A program made the position numbers and the translations under genes. The notes below the pieces were generated by a model. It searched no databases. It worked only from the letters and a program-made list of their open reading frames with translations, and had not been told where the DNA came from. A stretch of DNA of 64,000 nucleotides from Mesostigma viride (taxonomy: Eukaryota; Streptophyta; Mesostigmatophyceae; Mesostigmatales; Mesostigmataceae), in assembly GCA_009746045.1 (NCBI GenBank), contig RPFO01000117.1, forward strand, positions 89,939 to 153,938, given 5' to 3'. Positions 22,555 to 34,206 of this stretch are shown piece by piece. Position 1 is the stretch's first letter; each line of letters opens with the position of its first letter.

Positions 22555-22800
22555 AAATGGGCTCGAGCTGTGTGCAGCGCCGCGTCCATGTGGCGCCACA
22601 CGGCGTCAGGAGTCGGCGTGGCGCCATATATGGCGCTGCGAATTCCCTACCGTGTGGTCTGCAGCGCCACGTCACAGTTGCGACTGCAAGTATTTTTCAG
22701 CGCGGCGCCGTCCCGGCGCCGCGCCATATCGTTTGGCGCGTAAATTTTTTTCCCGCGCGCGGCGCCTTTTAGGCGCCGCGCCATTCCATTTGCGCGTCGG
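22555..22800. repeat. GGCGCC-rich segment with a strong stem-loop
   Basis: GGCGCC or its half sites recur about ten times. The clearest structure is GCGCGGCGCC (22757-22766), a TTTTA loop, and GGCGCCGCGC (22772-22781), a perfect 10-bp stem. GGCGCCATATATGGCGC (near 22619-22635) is a second palindrome. No coding sequence is supported; the function is unknown. Confidence 0.7.
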
Positions 22801-23356
22801 CATACCAGCACCAGGGAATTTGAATTGCAGGTGCTGCGTTGGCGCTTTCCAGCCCTCCTGGAAGACCGACACCGTGGATGCACCTTGCACCCGAGCATCA
22901 ACGGCGGGTATTCGCGACATCGGCCGAAAGTGACAACGATATTAGCAACCCGACAGCCATATTCGACTGAGCAACGCCATTGTGTGCAGCCGAAGAGTGT
23001 GAAAAGAGGTGAGCAATGGCGGTGGATGTACATGGATGCTTTTGACAGATAGTTGTCCACAAGCAGCTCGATGACGGGGGAGTGTGAGATAGATAATTTC
23101 GTCGCTTTTTTGGTGTCGTGGTGCCGGTCGCTGACGGGGGAGTGTAAGTGTTTTTGTCGGTTCTCGTTTGGTTGCAGGGATTTGCGAGCAAGCCGAGACC
23201 ATCGATTGGATTGGTAAGCCCCACTTGTTCATTTGTGTGAATCCAAGCATTATTGAAGCAGGCTGTCGCAAATGTTTTCGTTTCTGGGTTGCGCCATAGC
23301 TGCGTTGCTGGGTTGCTGGGTTTTCTTGCCATGGCAGCGCCGTATGATCTTTCCCC
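22801..23356. other. Unassigned DNA, no gene seen
   Basis: ORFs on both strands are short and show no recognisable domain. GACGGGGGAGTGT is repeated at about 23073 and 23133, each within a short direct repeat of roughly 60 bp. Donor-like GTAAGT occurs at 23143. A 5' or leader exon could be present but cannot be shown. Confidence 0.4.
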
Positions 23357-23545
23357 CGGCTCCCATTCTTGGTTACTAACGTTGATGTTTTGCTGCTTCC
23401 TTTGGTGCTTGATCTGCCTTGGTGTCGTGCCTCCGTTTGGTGGCCGGTGGTCACGGGATGCACAACAACGCTATCAGTTTTCTTCCACCCGCCGCCGCTG
23501 CCCCCGAAGGACAAGGATAAAAAAAAAGAAACATCTATAAAAAGG
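23357..23545 (+). repeat. 190-bp interspersed block, founder-like copy outside the array
   Basis: The block starts ATTCTTGGTTA and contains GCTGCTTCCTTTGGTGCTTG, TTTGGTGGCCGGTGGTCACG, CTATCAGTTTT and CCGCCGCTGCCCC, ending in an A-rich tail before GGTACGA. This copy precedes the 29-bp array and differs most from the others (ACTAACGTTGATGTTTTG, CAACAACGC). The inner copies are at 24563-24750, 25453-25641, 28421-28613 and 29171-29370. Confidence 0.85.
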
Positions 23546-23990
23546 TACGACGCGTGGTGTGTTGCGTGCTTTTTTTCTTGGTTTTCTCGCTCCCTTGCAG
23601 CTCAGGTTTGCTGGCACATGTATTTATGCATGCCGGCACCACACCACATGTATTTATGCATGCCAGATAACACAGGCTGTGTGTCTGACTTTTTTTCGTC
23701 CCTGTCATATGCGGTCCGCCTCTCTTTTTTCGTGTTTTGTTTTTTGTTCGTATCTTCTACGGTACAACGCGACATGTTCACGGCGTCATCTGCGCGGTGT
23801 CACTAGCTTCATTTTTGCCGGCACCGCCGCCCCCGGCCGGCCCCATAAAAAAAAAGAAACATCTATAAAAAGGTACGACGCGTGGTGTGTTGCGTGCTTT
23901 TTTTCTTGGTTTTCTCGCTCCCTTGCAGGTCAGGTTTGCTGGCACATGTATTTATGCATGGCGGCACCACACCACATGTATTTATGCATG
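23525..23990. repeat. Direct duplication carrying a TATA-like motif
   Basis: A segment beginning with an A-run, then GAAACATCTATAAAAAGG, TACGACGCGTGGTGTGTTGC, a T7 run, and CTCGCTCCCTTGCAG is found near 23520-23600 and again near 23848-23930. CTATAAAAAGG is a good TATA-box match, and TTGCAG after the pyrimidine-rich stretch looks like a splice acceptor. The second copy leads straight into the 29-bp array. A promoter role is only possible, not shown. Confidence 0.5.
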
Positions 23991-24562
23991 CCAGCACCCC
24001 ACCACCTTTTTTCATGCATGCCAGCACCCCCCCTAGGTATTTATGCATGCCAGCACCCCCCCTCGGTATTTATGCATGCCAGCACCCCACCCTAGGTATT
24101 TATGCATGCCAGCACCCCCCCTAGGTATTTATGCATGCCAGCACCCCCCCCTCGGTATTTATGCATGCCAGCACCCCCCCCTCGGTATTTATGCATGCCA
24201 GCACCCCACCCTAGGTATTTATGCATGCCAGCACCCCCCCCTAGGTATTTATGCATGCCAGCACCCCCCCCGACGTATTTATGCATGCCAGCACCCCCCA
24301 CATGTATTTATGCATGCCAGCACCCCCCCCTCGGTATTTATGCATGCCAGCACCCCCCCGACGTATTAATCCATGCCAGCACCCCCCCCTCGGTATTTAT
24401 GCATGCCAGCACCCCCCACATGTATTTATGCATGCCAGCACCCCCCCTCGGTATTTATGCATGCCAGCACCCCACCCGACGTATTAATGCATGCCAGCGA
24501 CCCCCCTAGGTATTTATGCATGCCAGCACCCCACCCGACGTATTTATGCATGCCAGCACCCC

Positions 24563-24750
24563 CATTCTTGGTTAATAACGTCAACGTCCTTGCTGCTTCC
24601 TTTGGTGCTTGATCCGCCTTGGTGTCGTGCCTCCGTTTGGTGGCCGGTGGTCACGGGATGCACAAACGGGAACGCTATCAGTTTTCCTCCACCGCCGCCG
24701 CTGCCCCAGGCCGGCTTAAAAATAAAAAAAGAAAAAAAGGTACGAATGGC
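24563..24750 (+). repeat. 190-bp block inside the 29-bp array, copy 2
   Basis: It begins at CATTCTTGGTTAATAACGTC and ends at AAAAAAGGTACGAATGGCAG. It has TTCCTCCACCGCC where the others read TTCGTCCACCCGCC, and lacks the CCCCATT before the A-rich tail. Array units resume directly on both sides. Confidence 0.85.
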
Positions 24751-25452
24751 AGCCCCCCCCCTAGGTATTTATGCATGCCAGCACCCCCCCTAGGTATTTA
24801 TGCATGCCAGCACCCCCCCTAGGTATTTATGCATGCCAGCACCCCCCCTCGGTATTTATGCATGCCTGCACCCCCCTAGGTATTTATGCATGCCAGCACC
24901 CCCCCTCGGTATTTATGCATGCCAGCCCCCCCCCTAGGTATTTATGCATGCCAGCACCCCCCTAGGTATTTATGCATGCCAGCACCCCCCCTAGGTATTT
25001 ATGCATGCCAGCCCCCCCCCTAGGTATTTATGCATGCCAGCACCCCCCTAGGTATTTATGCATGCCAGCACCCCACCCGACGTATTTATGCATGCCAGCG
25101 ACCCCCCCTAGTATTTATGCATGCCAGCCCCCCCCTCGGTATTTATGCATGCCAGCCCCCCCCTAGGTATTTATGCATGCCAGCACCCCCCCTAGGTATT
25201 TATGCATGCCAGCCCCCCCCCTCGGTATTTATGCATGCCAGCACCCCCCCTAGGTATTTATGCATGCCAGCACCCCCCTAGGTATTTATGCATGCCAGCA
25301 CCCCACCCGACGTATTTATGCATGCCAGCGACCCCCCGACGTATTTATGCATGCCAGCCCCCCCCCTAGGTATTTATGCATGCCAGCACCCCCCACATGT
25401 ATTTATGCATGCCAGCACCCCCCCCTAGGTATTGATGCATGCCAGCACCCCC

Positions 25453-25641
25453 ATTCTTGGTTAATAACGTCAACGTCCTTGCTGCTTCCTTTGGTGCTTG
25501 ATCTGCCTTGGTGTCGTGCCTCCGTTTGGTGGCCGGTGGTCACGGGATGCACGAACGGGAATGCTATCAGTTTTCGTCCACCCGCCGCCGCTGCCCCAGG
25601 CCGGCTTAGCAATAAAAAAGAAAAAAAGGTACGAATGGCAG
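25453..25641 (+). repeat. 190-bp block inside the 29-bp array, copy 3
   Basis: Same block as copy 2, about 890 bp further on. It differs by GCACGAACGGGAATGC and by GGCTTAGCAATAAAAAAG. The constant spacing between copies 2 and 3 suggests that block plus array were duplicated together. Confidence 0.85.
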
Positions 25642-28420
25642 CCCCCCCCCTAGGTATTTATGCATGCCAGCACCCCCCCTAGGTATTTATGCATGCCAGC
25701 ACCCCCCTAGGTATTTATGCATGCCAGCGACCCCCCGACGTATTTATGCATGCCAGCCCCCCCCTAGGTATTTATGCATGCCAGCACCCCCCCTAGGTAT
25801 TTATGCATGCCAGCACCCCCCCCTAGGTATTTATGCATGCCAGCCCCCCCCTAGGTATTTATGCATGCCAGCCCCCCCCCTAGGTATTTATGCATGCCAG
25901 CACCCCCCCTAGGTATTTATGCATGCCAGCACCCCCCCCTCGGTATTTATGCATGCCTGCACCCCCCCTAGGTATTTATGCATGCCAGCACCCCCCCTCG
26001 GTATTTATGCATGCCAGCACCCCCCCTTGGTATTTATGCATGCCAGCCCCCCCCCTAGGTATTTATGCATGCCAGCACCCCCCCTAGGTATTTATGCATG
26101 CCAGCACCCCCCCTAGGTATTTATGCATGCCAGCGACCCCCCCGACGTATTTATGCATGCCAGCCCCCCCCTAGGTATTTATGCATGCCAGCACCCCCCC
26201 TAGGTATTTATGCATGCCAGCACCCCCCCTAGGTATTTATGCATGCCAGCCCCCCCCTAGGTATTTATGCATGCCAGCCCCCCCCTAGGTATTTATGCAT
26301 GCCAGCACCCCCCCTAGGTATTTATGCATGCCAGCACCCCCCCTCGGTATTTATGCATGCCTGCACCCCCCTAGGTATTTATGCATGCCAGCACCCCCCC
26401 TCGGTATTTATGCATGCCAGCACCCCCCCTTGGTATTTATGCATGCCAGCCCCCCCCTAGGTATTTATGCATGCCAGCACCCCCCCTAGGTATTTATGCA
26501 TGCCAGCACCCCCCCTAGGTATTTATGCATGCCAGCCCCCCCCCTAGGTATTTATGCATGCCAGCACCCCCCTAGGTATTTATGCATGCCAGCACCCCCC
26601 TAGGTATTTATGCATGCCAGCGACCCCCCGACGTATTTATGCATGCCAGCCCCCCCCTAGGTATTTATGCATGCCAGCACCCCCCCTAGGTATTTATGCA
26701 TGCCAGCCCCCCCCCTAGGTATTTATGCATGCCAGCACCCCCCTAGGTATTTATGCATGCCAGCATCCCCCCCTCGGTATTTATGCATGCCAGCACCCCC
26801 CCTCGGTATTTATGCATGCCAGCACCCCCCCTAGGTATTTATGCATGCCAGCACCCCCCTCGGTATTTATGCATGCCAGCACCCCCCCTAGGTATTTATG
26901 CATGCCAGCCCCCCCCTAGGTATTTATGCATGCCAGCCCCCCCCTAGGTATTTATGCATGCCAGCACCCCCCCTAGGTATTTATGCATGCCAGCACCCCC
27001 CCTAGGTATTTATGCATGCCAGCACCCCCTCTAGGTATTTATGCATGCCAGCACCCCCCCCTAGGTATTTATGCATGCCAGCACCCCCCCTAGGTATTTA
27101 TGCATGCCAGCACCCCCCTAGGTATTTATGCATGCCAGCACCCCCCTAGGTATTTATGCATGCCAGCACCCCCCCTAGGTATTTATGCATGCCAGCATCC
27201 CCACATGTATTTATGCATGCCAGCCCCCCCCCTAGGTATTTATGCATGCCAGCACCCCCCCCTCGGTATTTATGCATGCCAGCACCCCCTCTAGGTATTT
27301 ATGCATGCCAGCACCCCCCTAGGTATTTATGCATGCCAGCACCCCCCCTAGGTATTTATTCATGCCAGCATCCCCCCTCGGTATTTATGCATGCCAGCAC
27401 CCCCCTCGGTATTTATGCATGCCAGCACCCCCCCTAGGTATTTATGCATGCCAGCACCCCCACATGTATTTATGCATGCCAGCACCCCCCCTAGGTATTT
27501 ATGCATGCCAGCACCCCCCCTAGGTATTTATGCATGCCAGCACCCCACCCGACGTATTTATGCATGCCAGCACCCCCCCTAGGTATTTATGCATGCCAGC
27601 ACCCCCCCTAGGTATTTATGCATGCCAGCACCCCCCCTAGGTATTTATGCATGCCAGCACCCCCCCGACGTATTTATGCATGCCAGCACCCCCCCTAGGT
27701 ATTTATTCATGCCAGCATCCCCCCCTCGGTATTTATGCATGCCAGCACCCCCCTCGGTATTTATGCATGCCAGCACCCCCCCCTAGGTATTTATGCATGC
27801 CAGCCCCCCCCTAGGTATTTATGCATGCCAGCACCCCCCCTAGGTATTTATGCATGCCAGCACCCCCCTAGGTATTTATGCATGCCAGCACCCCCTCTAG
27901 GTATTTATGCATGCCAGCACCCCCCTAGGTATTTATGCTTGCCAGCACCCCCCTAGGTATTTATGCATGCCAGCACCCCCCCTCGGTATTTATGCATGCC
28001 AGCACCCCCCCCTAGGTATTTATGCATGCCAGCCCCCCCTCTAGGTATTTATGCATGCCAGCACCCCCCCCTAGGTATTTATTCATGCCAGCATCCCCCC
28101 CTCGGTATTTATGCATGCCAGCACCCCCCCTCGGTATTTATGCATGCCAGCACCCCCCCCTAGGTATTTATGCATGCCAGCACCCCCCACATGTATTTAT
28201 GCATGCCAGCACCCCCCCCTAGGTATTTATGCATGCCAGCACCCCCCTAGGTATTTATGCATGCCAGCACCCCCCTCGGTATTTATGCATGCCAGCACCC
28301 CCCCTAGGTATTTATGCATGCCAGCACCCCCCCCTAGGTATTTATGCATGCCAGCACCCCCCCTAGGTATTTATGCATGCCAGCACCCCCCCCGACGTAT
28401 TTATGCATGCCAGCACCCCA

Positions 28421-28613
28421 TTCTTGGTTAATAACGTCAACGTCCTTGCTGCTTCCTTTGGTGCTTGATCTGCCTTGGTGTCGTGCCTCCGTTTGGTGGC
28501 CGGTGGTCACGGGATGCACAAACGGGAACGCTATCAGTTTTCGTCCACCCGCCGCCGCTGCCCCAGGCCGGCCCCCATTAAAAAATAAAAACAGAAAAAA
28601 AGGTACGAATGGC
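28421..28613 (+). repeat. 190-bp block inside the 29-bp array, copy 4
   Basis: It carries the GGCCGGCCCCCATTAAAAAA tail form shared with copy 5. Array units follow on both sides. Confidence 0.85.
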
Positions 28614-29170
28614 AGCACCCCCCCTAGGTATTTATGCATGCCAGCACCCCCCCTAGGTATTTATGCATGCCAGCACCCCCCCTAGGTATTTATGCATGCC
28701 AGCACCCCCCTAGGTATTTATGCATGCCAGCACCCCCCCTAGGTATTTATGCATGCCAGCACCCCCCACATGTATTTATGCATGCCAGCACCCCCTCTAG
28801 GTATTTATGCATGCCAGCACCCCCCTAGGTATTTATGCATGCCAGCACCCCCCCTAGGTATTTATTCATGCCAGCATCCCCCCCTCGGTATTTATGCATG
28901 CCAGCACCCCCCCTCGGTATTTATGCATGCCAGCACCCCCCCCTAGGTATTTATGCATGCCAGCACCCCCCACATGTATTTATGCATGCCAGCACCCCCC
29001 CTAGGTATTTATGCTTGCCAGCACCCCCCCTCGGTATTTATGCATGCCAGCACCCCCTCTAGGTATTTATGCATGCCAGCACCCCCCCTAGGTATTTATG
29101 CATGCCAGCACCCCCCCTAGGTATTTATGCATGCCAGCACCCCCCCGACGTATTTATGCATGCCAGCACC

Positions 29171-29370
29171 CCCATTCTTGGTTAATAACGTCAACGTCCT
29201 TGCTGCTTCCTTTGGTGCTTGATCTGCCTTGGTGTCGTGCCTCCGTTTGGTGGCCGGTGGTCACGGGATGCACAAACGGGAACGCTATCAGTTTTCGTCC
29301 ACCCGCCGCCGCTGCCCCAGGCCGGCCCCCATTAAAAAATAAAAACAGAAAAAAAGGTACGAGTGGCAGC
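29171..29370 (+). repeat. 190-bp block inside the 29-bp array, copy 5
   Basis: Nearly identical to copy 4, 750 bp downstream, ending GGTACGAGTGGCAGCTGAA. Copies 4 and 5 form one pair and copies 2 and 3 another. Confidence 0.85.
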
Positions 29371-31556
29371 TGAACCCCTAGGTATTTATGCATGCCAGCA
29401 CCCCCCCTAGGTATTTATGCATGCCAGCACCCCCCCTAGGTATTTATGCATGCCAGCACCCCCCCTAGGTATTTATGCATGCCAGCACCCCCCTAGGTAT
29501 TTATGCATGCCAGCCCCCCCCCTAGGTATTTATGCATGCCAGCACCCCACCCGACGTATTTATGCTTGCCAGCACCCCCCTAGGTATTTATGCATGCCAG
29601 CACCCCCCCTAGGTATTTATGCATGCCAGCACCCCCCATAGGTATTTATGCATGCCAGCACCCCCCTAGGTATTTATGCATGCCAGCACCCCCCCTAGGT
29701 ATTTATGCATGCCAGCACCCCCCCTAGGTATTTATGCATGCCAGCACCCCCCTAGGTATTTATGCATGCCAGCACCCCCCTAGGTATTTATGCATGCCAG
29801 CACCCCCCCTAGGTATTTATGCATGCCAGCATCCCCCCCTCGGTATTTATGCATGCCAGCACCCCCCTCGGTATTTATGCATGCCAGCACCCCCCCTAGG
29901 TATTTATGCATGCCAGCACCCCCCACATGTATTTATGCATGCCAGCACCCCCCCTAGGTATTTATGCATGCCAGCACCCCCCCTCGGTATTTATGCATGC
30001 CAGCACCCCCTCTAGGTATTTATGCATGCCAGCACCCCCCCTCGGTATTTATGCATGCCAGCACCCCCTCTAGGTATTTATGCATGCCAGCACCCCCCCT
30101 AGGTATTTATGCATGCCAGCACCCCCCCTAGGTATTTATGCATGCCAGCACCCCCCCTAGGTATTTATGCATGCCAGCACCCCCCTAGGTATTTATGCAT
30201 GCCAGCACCCCCCCGACGTATTTATGCTTGCCAGCACCCCCCCTAGGTATTTATGCATGCCAGCCCCCCTTCTAGGTATTTATGCATGCCAGCACCCCCC
30301 CTCGGTATTTATGCATGCCAGCACCCCCCCTAGGTATTTATGCATGCCAGCACCCCCCCTAGGTATTTATGCATGCCAGCACCCCCACATGTATTTATGC
30401 ATGCCAGCACCCCCCCTAGGTATTTATGCATGCCAGCACCCCCCCTAGGTATTTATGCATGCCAGCACCCCCTCTAGGTATTTATGCATGCCAGCACCCC
30501 CCCTCGGTATTTATGCATGCCAGCACCCCCTCTAGGTATTTATGCATGCCAGCACCCCCCCTAGGTATTTATGCATGCCAGCACCCCCCCTAGGTATTTA
30601 TGCATGCCAGCACCCCCCCTAGGTATTTATGCATGCCAGCACCCCCCGACGTATTTATGCATGCCAGCACCCCCCCTAGGTATTTATGCATGCCAGCACC
30701 CCCCTAGGTATTTATGCATGCCAGCACCCCCCCTAGGTATTTATGCATGCCAGCACCCCCCCTAGGTATTTATGCATGCCAGCCCCCCCCCTAGGTATTT
30801 ATGCATGCCAGCACCCCACCCGACGTATTTATGCTTGCCAGCACCCCCCCTAGGTATTTATGCATGCCAGCACCCCCCCTAGGTATTTATGCATGCCAGC
30901 ACCCCCCTAGGTATTTATGCATGCCAGCACCCCCCATAGGTATTTATGCATGCCAGCACCCCCCTAGGTATTTATGCATGCCAGCACCCCCCATAGGTAT
31001 TTATGCATGCCAGCACCCCCCATAGGTATTTATGCATGCCAGCACCCCCCCTAGGTATTTATGCATGCCAGCACCCCCCCTAGGTATTTATGCATGCCAG
31101 CACCCCCTTCTAGGTATTTATGCATGCCAGCACCCCCCCTAGGTATTTATGCATGCCAGCACCCCCCCTAGGTATTTATGCATGCCAGCACCCCCCTAGG
31201 TATTTATGCATGCCAGCACCCCCCCTAGGTATTTATGCTTGCCAGCACCCCCCCTCGGTATTTATGCATGCCAGCACCCCCTCTAGGTATTTATGCATGC
31301 CAGCACCCCCCCTAGGTATTTATGCATGCCAGCACCCCCCCTAGGTATTTATGCATGCCAGCACCCCCCCTAGGTATTTATGCATGCCAGCACCCCCCCT
31401 AGGTATTTATGCATGCCAGCACCCCCCCTAGGTATTTATGCATGCCAGCCCCCCCCCTAGGTATTTATGCATGCCAGCACCCCACCCGACGTATTTATGC
31501 TTGCCAGCACCCCCCCTAGGTATTTATGCATGCCAGCACCCCCCCTAGGTATTTAT

Positions 31557-32412
31557 CCTTCCCTCCTTCCCTCCTTCCCTCCTTCCCTCCTTCCCTCCTT
31601 CCCTCCTTCCCTCCTTCCCTCCTTCCCTCCTTCCCTCCTTCCCTCCTTCCCTCCTTCCCTCCTTCCCTCCTTCCCTCCTTCCCTCCTTCCCTCCTTCCCT
31701 CCTTCCTCCTTCCCTCCTTCCCTCCTTCCCTCCTTCCCTCCTTCCCTCCTTCCCTCCTTCCCTCCTTCCCTCCTCCTCCTCCTTCCCTCCTTCCCTCCTT
31801 CCCTCCTTCCCTCCTTCCCTTCCTCCTTCCCTCCTTCCCTCCTTCCCTCCTTCCCTCCTTCCTCCTTCCCTCCTTCCCTCCTTCCCTCCTTCCCTCCTTC
31901 CCTCCTTCCCTCCTTCCCTCCTTCCCTCCTTCCCTCCTTCCCTCCTTCCCTCCTTCCCTCCTTCCCTCCTTCCCTCCTTCCCTCCTTCCTCCTTCCCTCC
32001 TTCCCTCCTTCCCTCCTTCCCTCCTTCCCTCCTTCCCTCCTTCCCTCCTTCCCTCCTTCCCTCCTTCCCTCCTTCCCTCCTTCCCTCCTTCCCTCCTTCC
32101 CTCCTTCCCTTCCTCCTTCCCTCCTTCCCTCCTTCCCTCCTCCTTTCCCTACTCCTTTCCCTCCTTCCCTCCTTCCCTCCTTCCTCCTTCCCTTCTTCCC
32201 TCCTTCCCTCCTTCCCTCCTTCCCTCCTCCTTTCCCTACTCCTTCCCTCCTTCCCTCCTTCCCTCCTTCCTCCTTCCCTTCTTCCCTCCTTCCCTCCTTC
32301 CCTCCTCCCTCCCTCCCTCCCTCCCTCCCTCCCTCCCTACTTCCCTCCTTCCCTCCTTCCCTACCTCCCTCCTTCCCTCCTTCCCTCCCTCCCTCCCTCC
32401 CTCCCTCCCTCC
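31557..32412. repeat. Polypyrimidine tract, (CCTTCCCT)n-like
   Basis: About 856 bp consist almost only of C and T on the plus strand, mainly CCTTCCCT, with CTCC interruptions near 31774 and 32290-32335. A segment with CTCCTTTCCCTACTCC near 32137 recurs near 32226, so part of the tract is a duplication of about 90 bp. Pure purine/pyrimidine strand bias and mirror symmetry make triplex (H-DNA) structure possible. ORFs here are artefacts. Confidence 0.95.
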
Positions 32413-32496
32413 CACCTGCTGGGCAACTTGGATTTAATTCTGTCACCCGGCACAATTTTCTCACACGCATGTAGTGGTATTCTTATTAATCTCATG

Positions 32497-32886
32497 CCAA
32501 CGGCCGTTGGACCTGAAAAACGAAATGTGGAAAATATGTAATCCTTGTAATTCTGATTGCAACGTTTTTGCGCATTCCTTGCAGATTCCACGTCGCCACA
32601 CAAGATTCGCGTCTGTCAACCACCTGCAAGGTACTTGTTTTATTATTATGCGTTTTTTGGGCAGTCGCTCCCTCTTCTGATTTTCTTGATGCCAACGGCC
32701 GTTGGACTTGCAAAATCAGTTTCCATCATTGCTGTTGTGATTTACGTGATGCCAACGGCCGTTGGACCTCCAAAAAAAAGTTCTTGCCAATTTTTTTTGC
32801 GTTATTGATTATACGCCAGTTTTATCAGCCGTTGCATTACGACGTTTTTATCTTAACTTCATTGCTGTAATGCCAACGGCCGTTGG
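32497..32886. repeat. Four palindromes ahead of the plus-strand gene cluster
   Basis: Copies begin at 32497, 32692, 32752 and 32873, each with a left flank ending GATG, CATG or AATG and a right flank GGACCTGAAAAA, GGACTTGCAAAA, GGACCTCCAAAA or GGCGTTGTAAAA. The 32692/32752 pair shares a longer left flank (GTGATTTACGTGATG versus TTTTCTTGATG). They lie just upstream of the first small gene. Confidence 0.9.
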
Positions 32887-32994
32887 CGTTGTAAAATAAA
32901 ATTGTACTCCGGCTGATGAATTAATCCGCCCCTGAAGTTACTAGGTTTACTTACATTGGTTGTGCCAGTTGTGCTTCACGTGCAGTTTTTTTCA

Positions 32995-33249
32995 ATGGAG
33001 AAAGACAAGGACGTTTCGGTGTCGAACCAGGAGAGAGAGGCAGTTGAACGGGGGGCCAAAAAACTGCCAGCCGAAGTTGTTAGAGCGATTGAGAAATTTT
33101 GGGATTCAATTCCAGCCATGGTTGTGATGAAAAAAGATGATGTACAAGCTGAAGTGGACGAAATGCCGGCCTTAATTTCCGACGATGAAGGGGATGGTGT
33201 CAACTTTATTCAACCGGGAAACAAACGTAAACTGAAACGCAAAAAGTAG
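32995..33249 (+). CDS. Small charged protein of unknown function, possibly one exon
   Basis: ATG at 32995 opens an 84-residue frame ending TAG. The product is highly charged: an acidic middle (ISDDEGDG) and a basic C-end (KRKLKRKK) that could be a nuclear localisation signal. No known domain is recognised. The bases before the ATG read CACGTGCAG then T-rich sequence, so the ATG could sit just inside an exon. It is followed after about 180 bp by the MYND gene on the same strand. Whether the two are exons of one gene is not clear. Confidence 0.45.
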   Translation: MEKDKDVSVSNQEREAVERGAKKLPAEVVRAIEKFWDSIPAMVVMKKDDVQAEVDEMPALISDDEGDGVNFIQPGNKRKLKRKK

Positions 33250-33429
33250 TGCGACCTAAGATGTTTTTAAATGTATATGCCAATTTAATGAAATCATTTT
33301 CTGAGGTTGTGAAGGACCTGACTGTTTTAAAAATGAATGATTACAATAAATTAGGCAAACACACTAATGGGAAAACGCGTTTTTTTGGCCGCGATGTAAA
33401 TCTTTTTGTTCGTTTTTTCCCTGAAAAAG

Positions 33430-34206
33430 ATGGCCGAGATCGCGAATGAGTCCGAGATCGTGAATGAAGTCTACGGAAGCGTCCTTCAAAACGTTTACAA
33501 ACAAGTTCGCTTCCTGTCGCGTGTCATATTCGAGGAAGTTCGTGTCGCGCAGGAGAAGACAGGCCGCCACTTGGCCGTTTTATTGGCGTTTGATTCGTTC
33601 AGCCAAATGGAGAGGGTTGTGTACGCCCAGCTAGCTGATATGAACTTCTGTATTCAACAGGGTTTTTTCGTACCACAGATGGATCTAAGAGCGCCAATAG
33701 ACCCAACGAGGGAGTTCCGCCTTTTGGTGTCGTTCATTACAAAGGGGCCAAAGATAGAGTTGGGGGAAGAGGAAGGGGCTCAGGTTGGGTGCACCTACGG
33801 GCGCGCATTTTACCCGAATGTTACGTCTTCCCTGCGCGTGAGGGCTGACGCGTGTGTAGGGGCAGAAGTACCCCTCAACATGAACCTTTTCTTGCTCTCT
33901 GACCCGATCGTGAGGGATGGGGACCCCATGCGTGGTATGCGAAATTGCTCCAAGGAGGGGTGTGGGTGCCAAACAGGCCCTCAGAAGTGGTGTAGAGGAT
34001 GTAGGGATGCCAGATATTGCAGTGAGGAGTGCCAGCGTGCTGACTGGAGTAGGCATAAGGATAGATGCGAACGTCTGAGGCAAGCAAGGGAGGGGCTGGC
34101 AGGGGTGATAAGGGGGGTAAACAGGACGACCATACTGGATGGAACTCAGGTCGACTTCTCTGAGGTCGACTTCTCCTTCACCTTCTACTACGGTTCTTCC
34201 TCATAG
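33430..34206 (+). CDS. MYND-type zinc-finger protein
   Basis: The 258-residue frame starts at ATG 33430 (MAEIANESE) and ends TAG at 34206. The N-terminal part (about residues 1-165) is alpha-helical looking and not recognised. A MYND finger covers about residues 173-213: C-SKEGC-GC, WCRGC, YCSEEC, then QRADWSRH and KDRC, the usual C-C, C-C, YC-x3-C-x7-H-x3-C layout. MYND fingers bind zinc and short peptides; the target here is unknown. The same N-terminal pattern (HLAVLLAFDSF, EFRLLVSF) returns in a broken paralogue at 38589. AT-rich sequence follows, with a 54-bp direct repeat (GATTTGTGTTGTAAAATGGT) at 34289 and 34361. Confidence 0.8.
   Translation: MAEIANESEIVNEVYGSVLQNVYKQVRFLSRVIFEEVRVAQEKTGRHLAVLLAFDSFSQMERVVYAQLADMNFCIQQGFFVPQMDLRAPIDPTREFRLLVSFITKGPKIELGEEEGAQVGCTYGRAFYPNVTSSLRVRADACVGAEVPLNMNLFLLSDPIVRDGDPMRGMRNCSKEGCGCQTGPQKWCRGCRDARYCSEECQRADWSRHKDRCERLRQAREGLAGVIRGVNRTTILDGTQVDFSEVDFSFTFYYGSSS

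Larger units (their letters stand above)
23990..31556. repeat. 29-bp minisatellite, roughly 230 units
   Basis: The unit is GGTATTTATGCATGCCAGCA followed by a run of five to nine C and a variable end, so length wobbles between 27 and 31 bp. Four end types are seen before TATTTATG: CTAGG (commonest), CTCGG, CGACG and ACATG. Point variants (TATTCATGCC, ATGCTTGCC, CAGCATCCC) mark blocks that recur in the same order, so block duplication has occurred. Every unit carries TGCATG. ORFs reading HASTPP or CMPAPP are repeat artefacts. The array stops at a polypyrimidine tract. Confidence 0.96.

Noticed and set aside
9970..31556. CRISPR-like arrays
   Set aside because: Repeats are head-to-tail minisatellites with no unique spacers, and no cas-like genes are present.
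31467..32474. Ser/Leu/Pro-rich or Gly/Glu/Arg-rich proteins of over 300 residues
   Set aside because: They are translations of the polypyrimidine tract.
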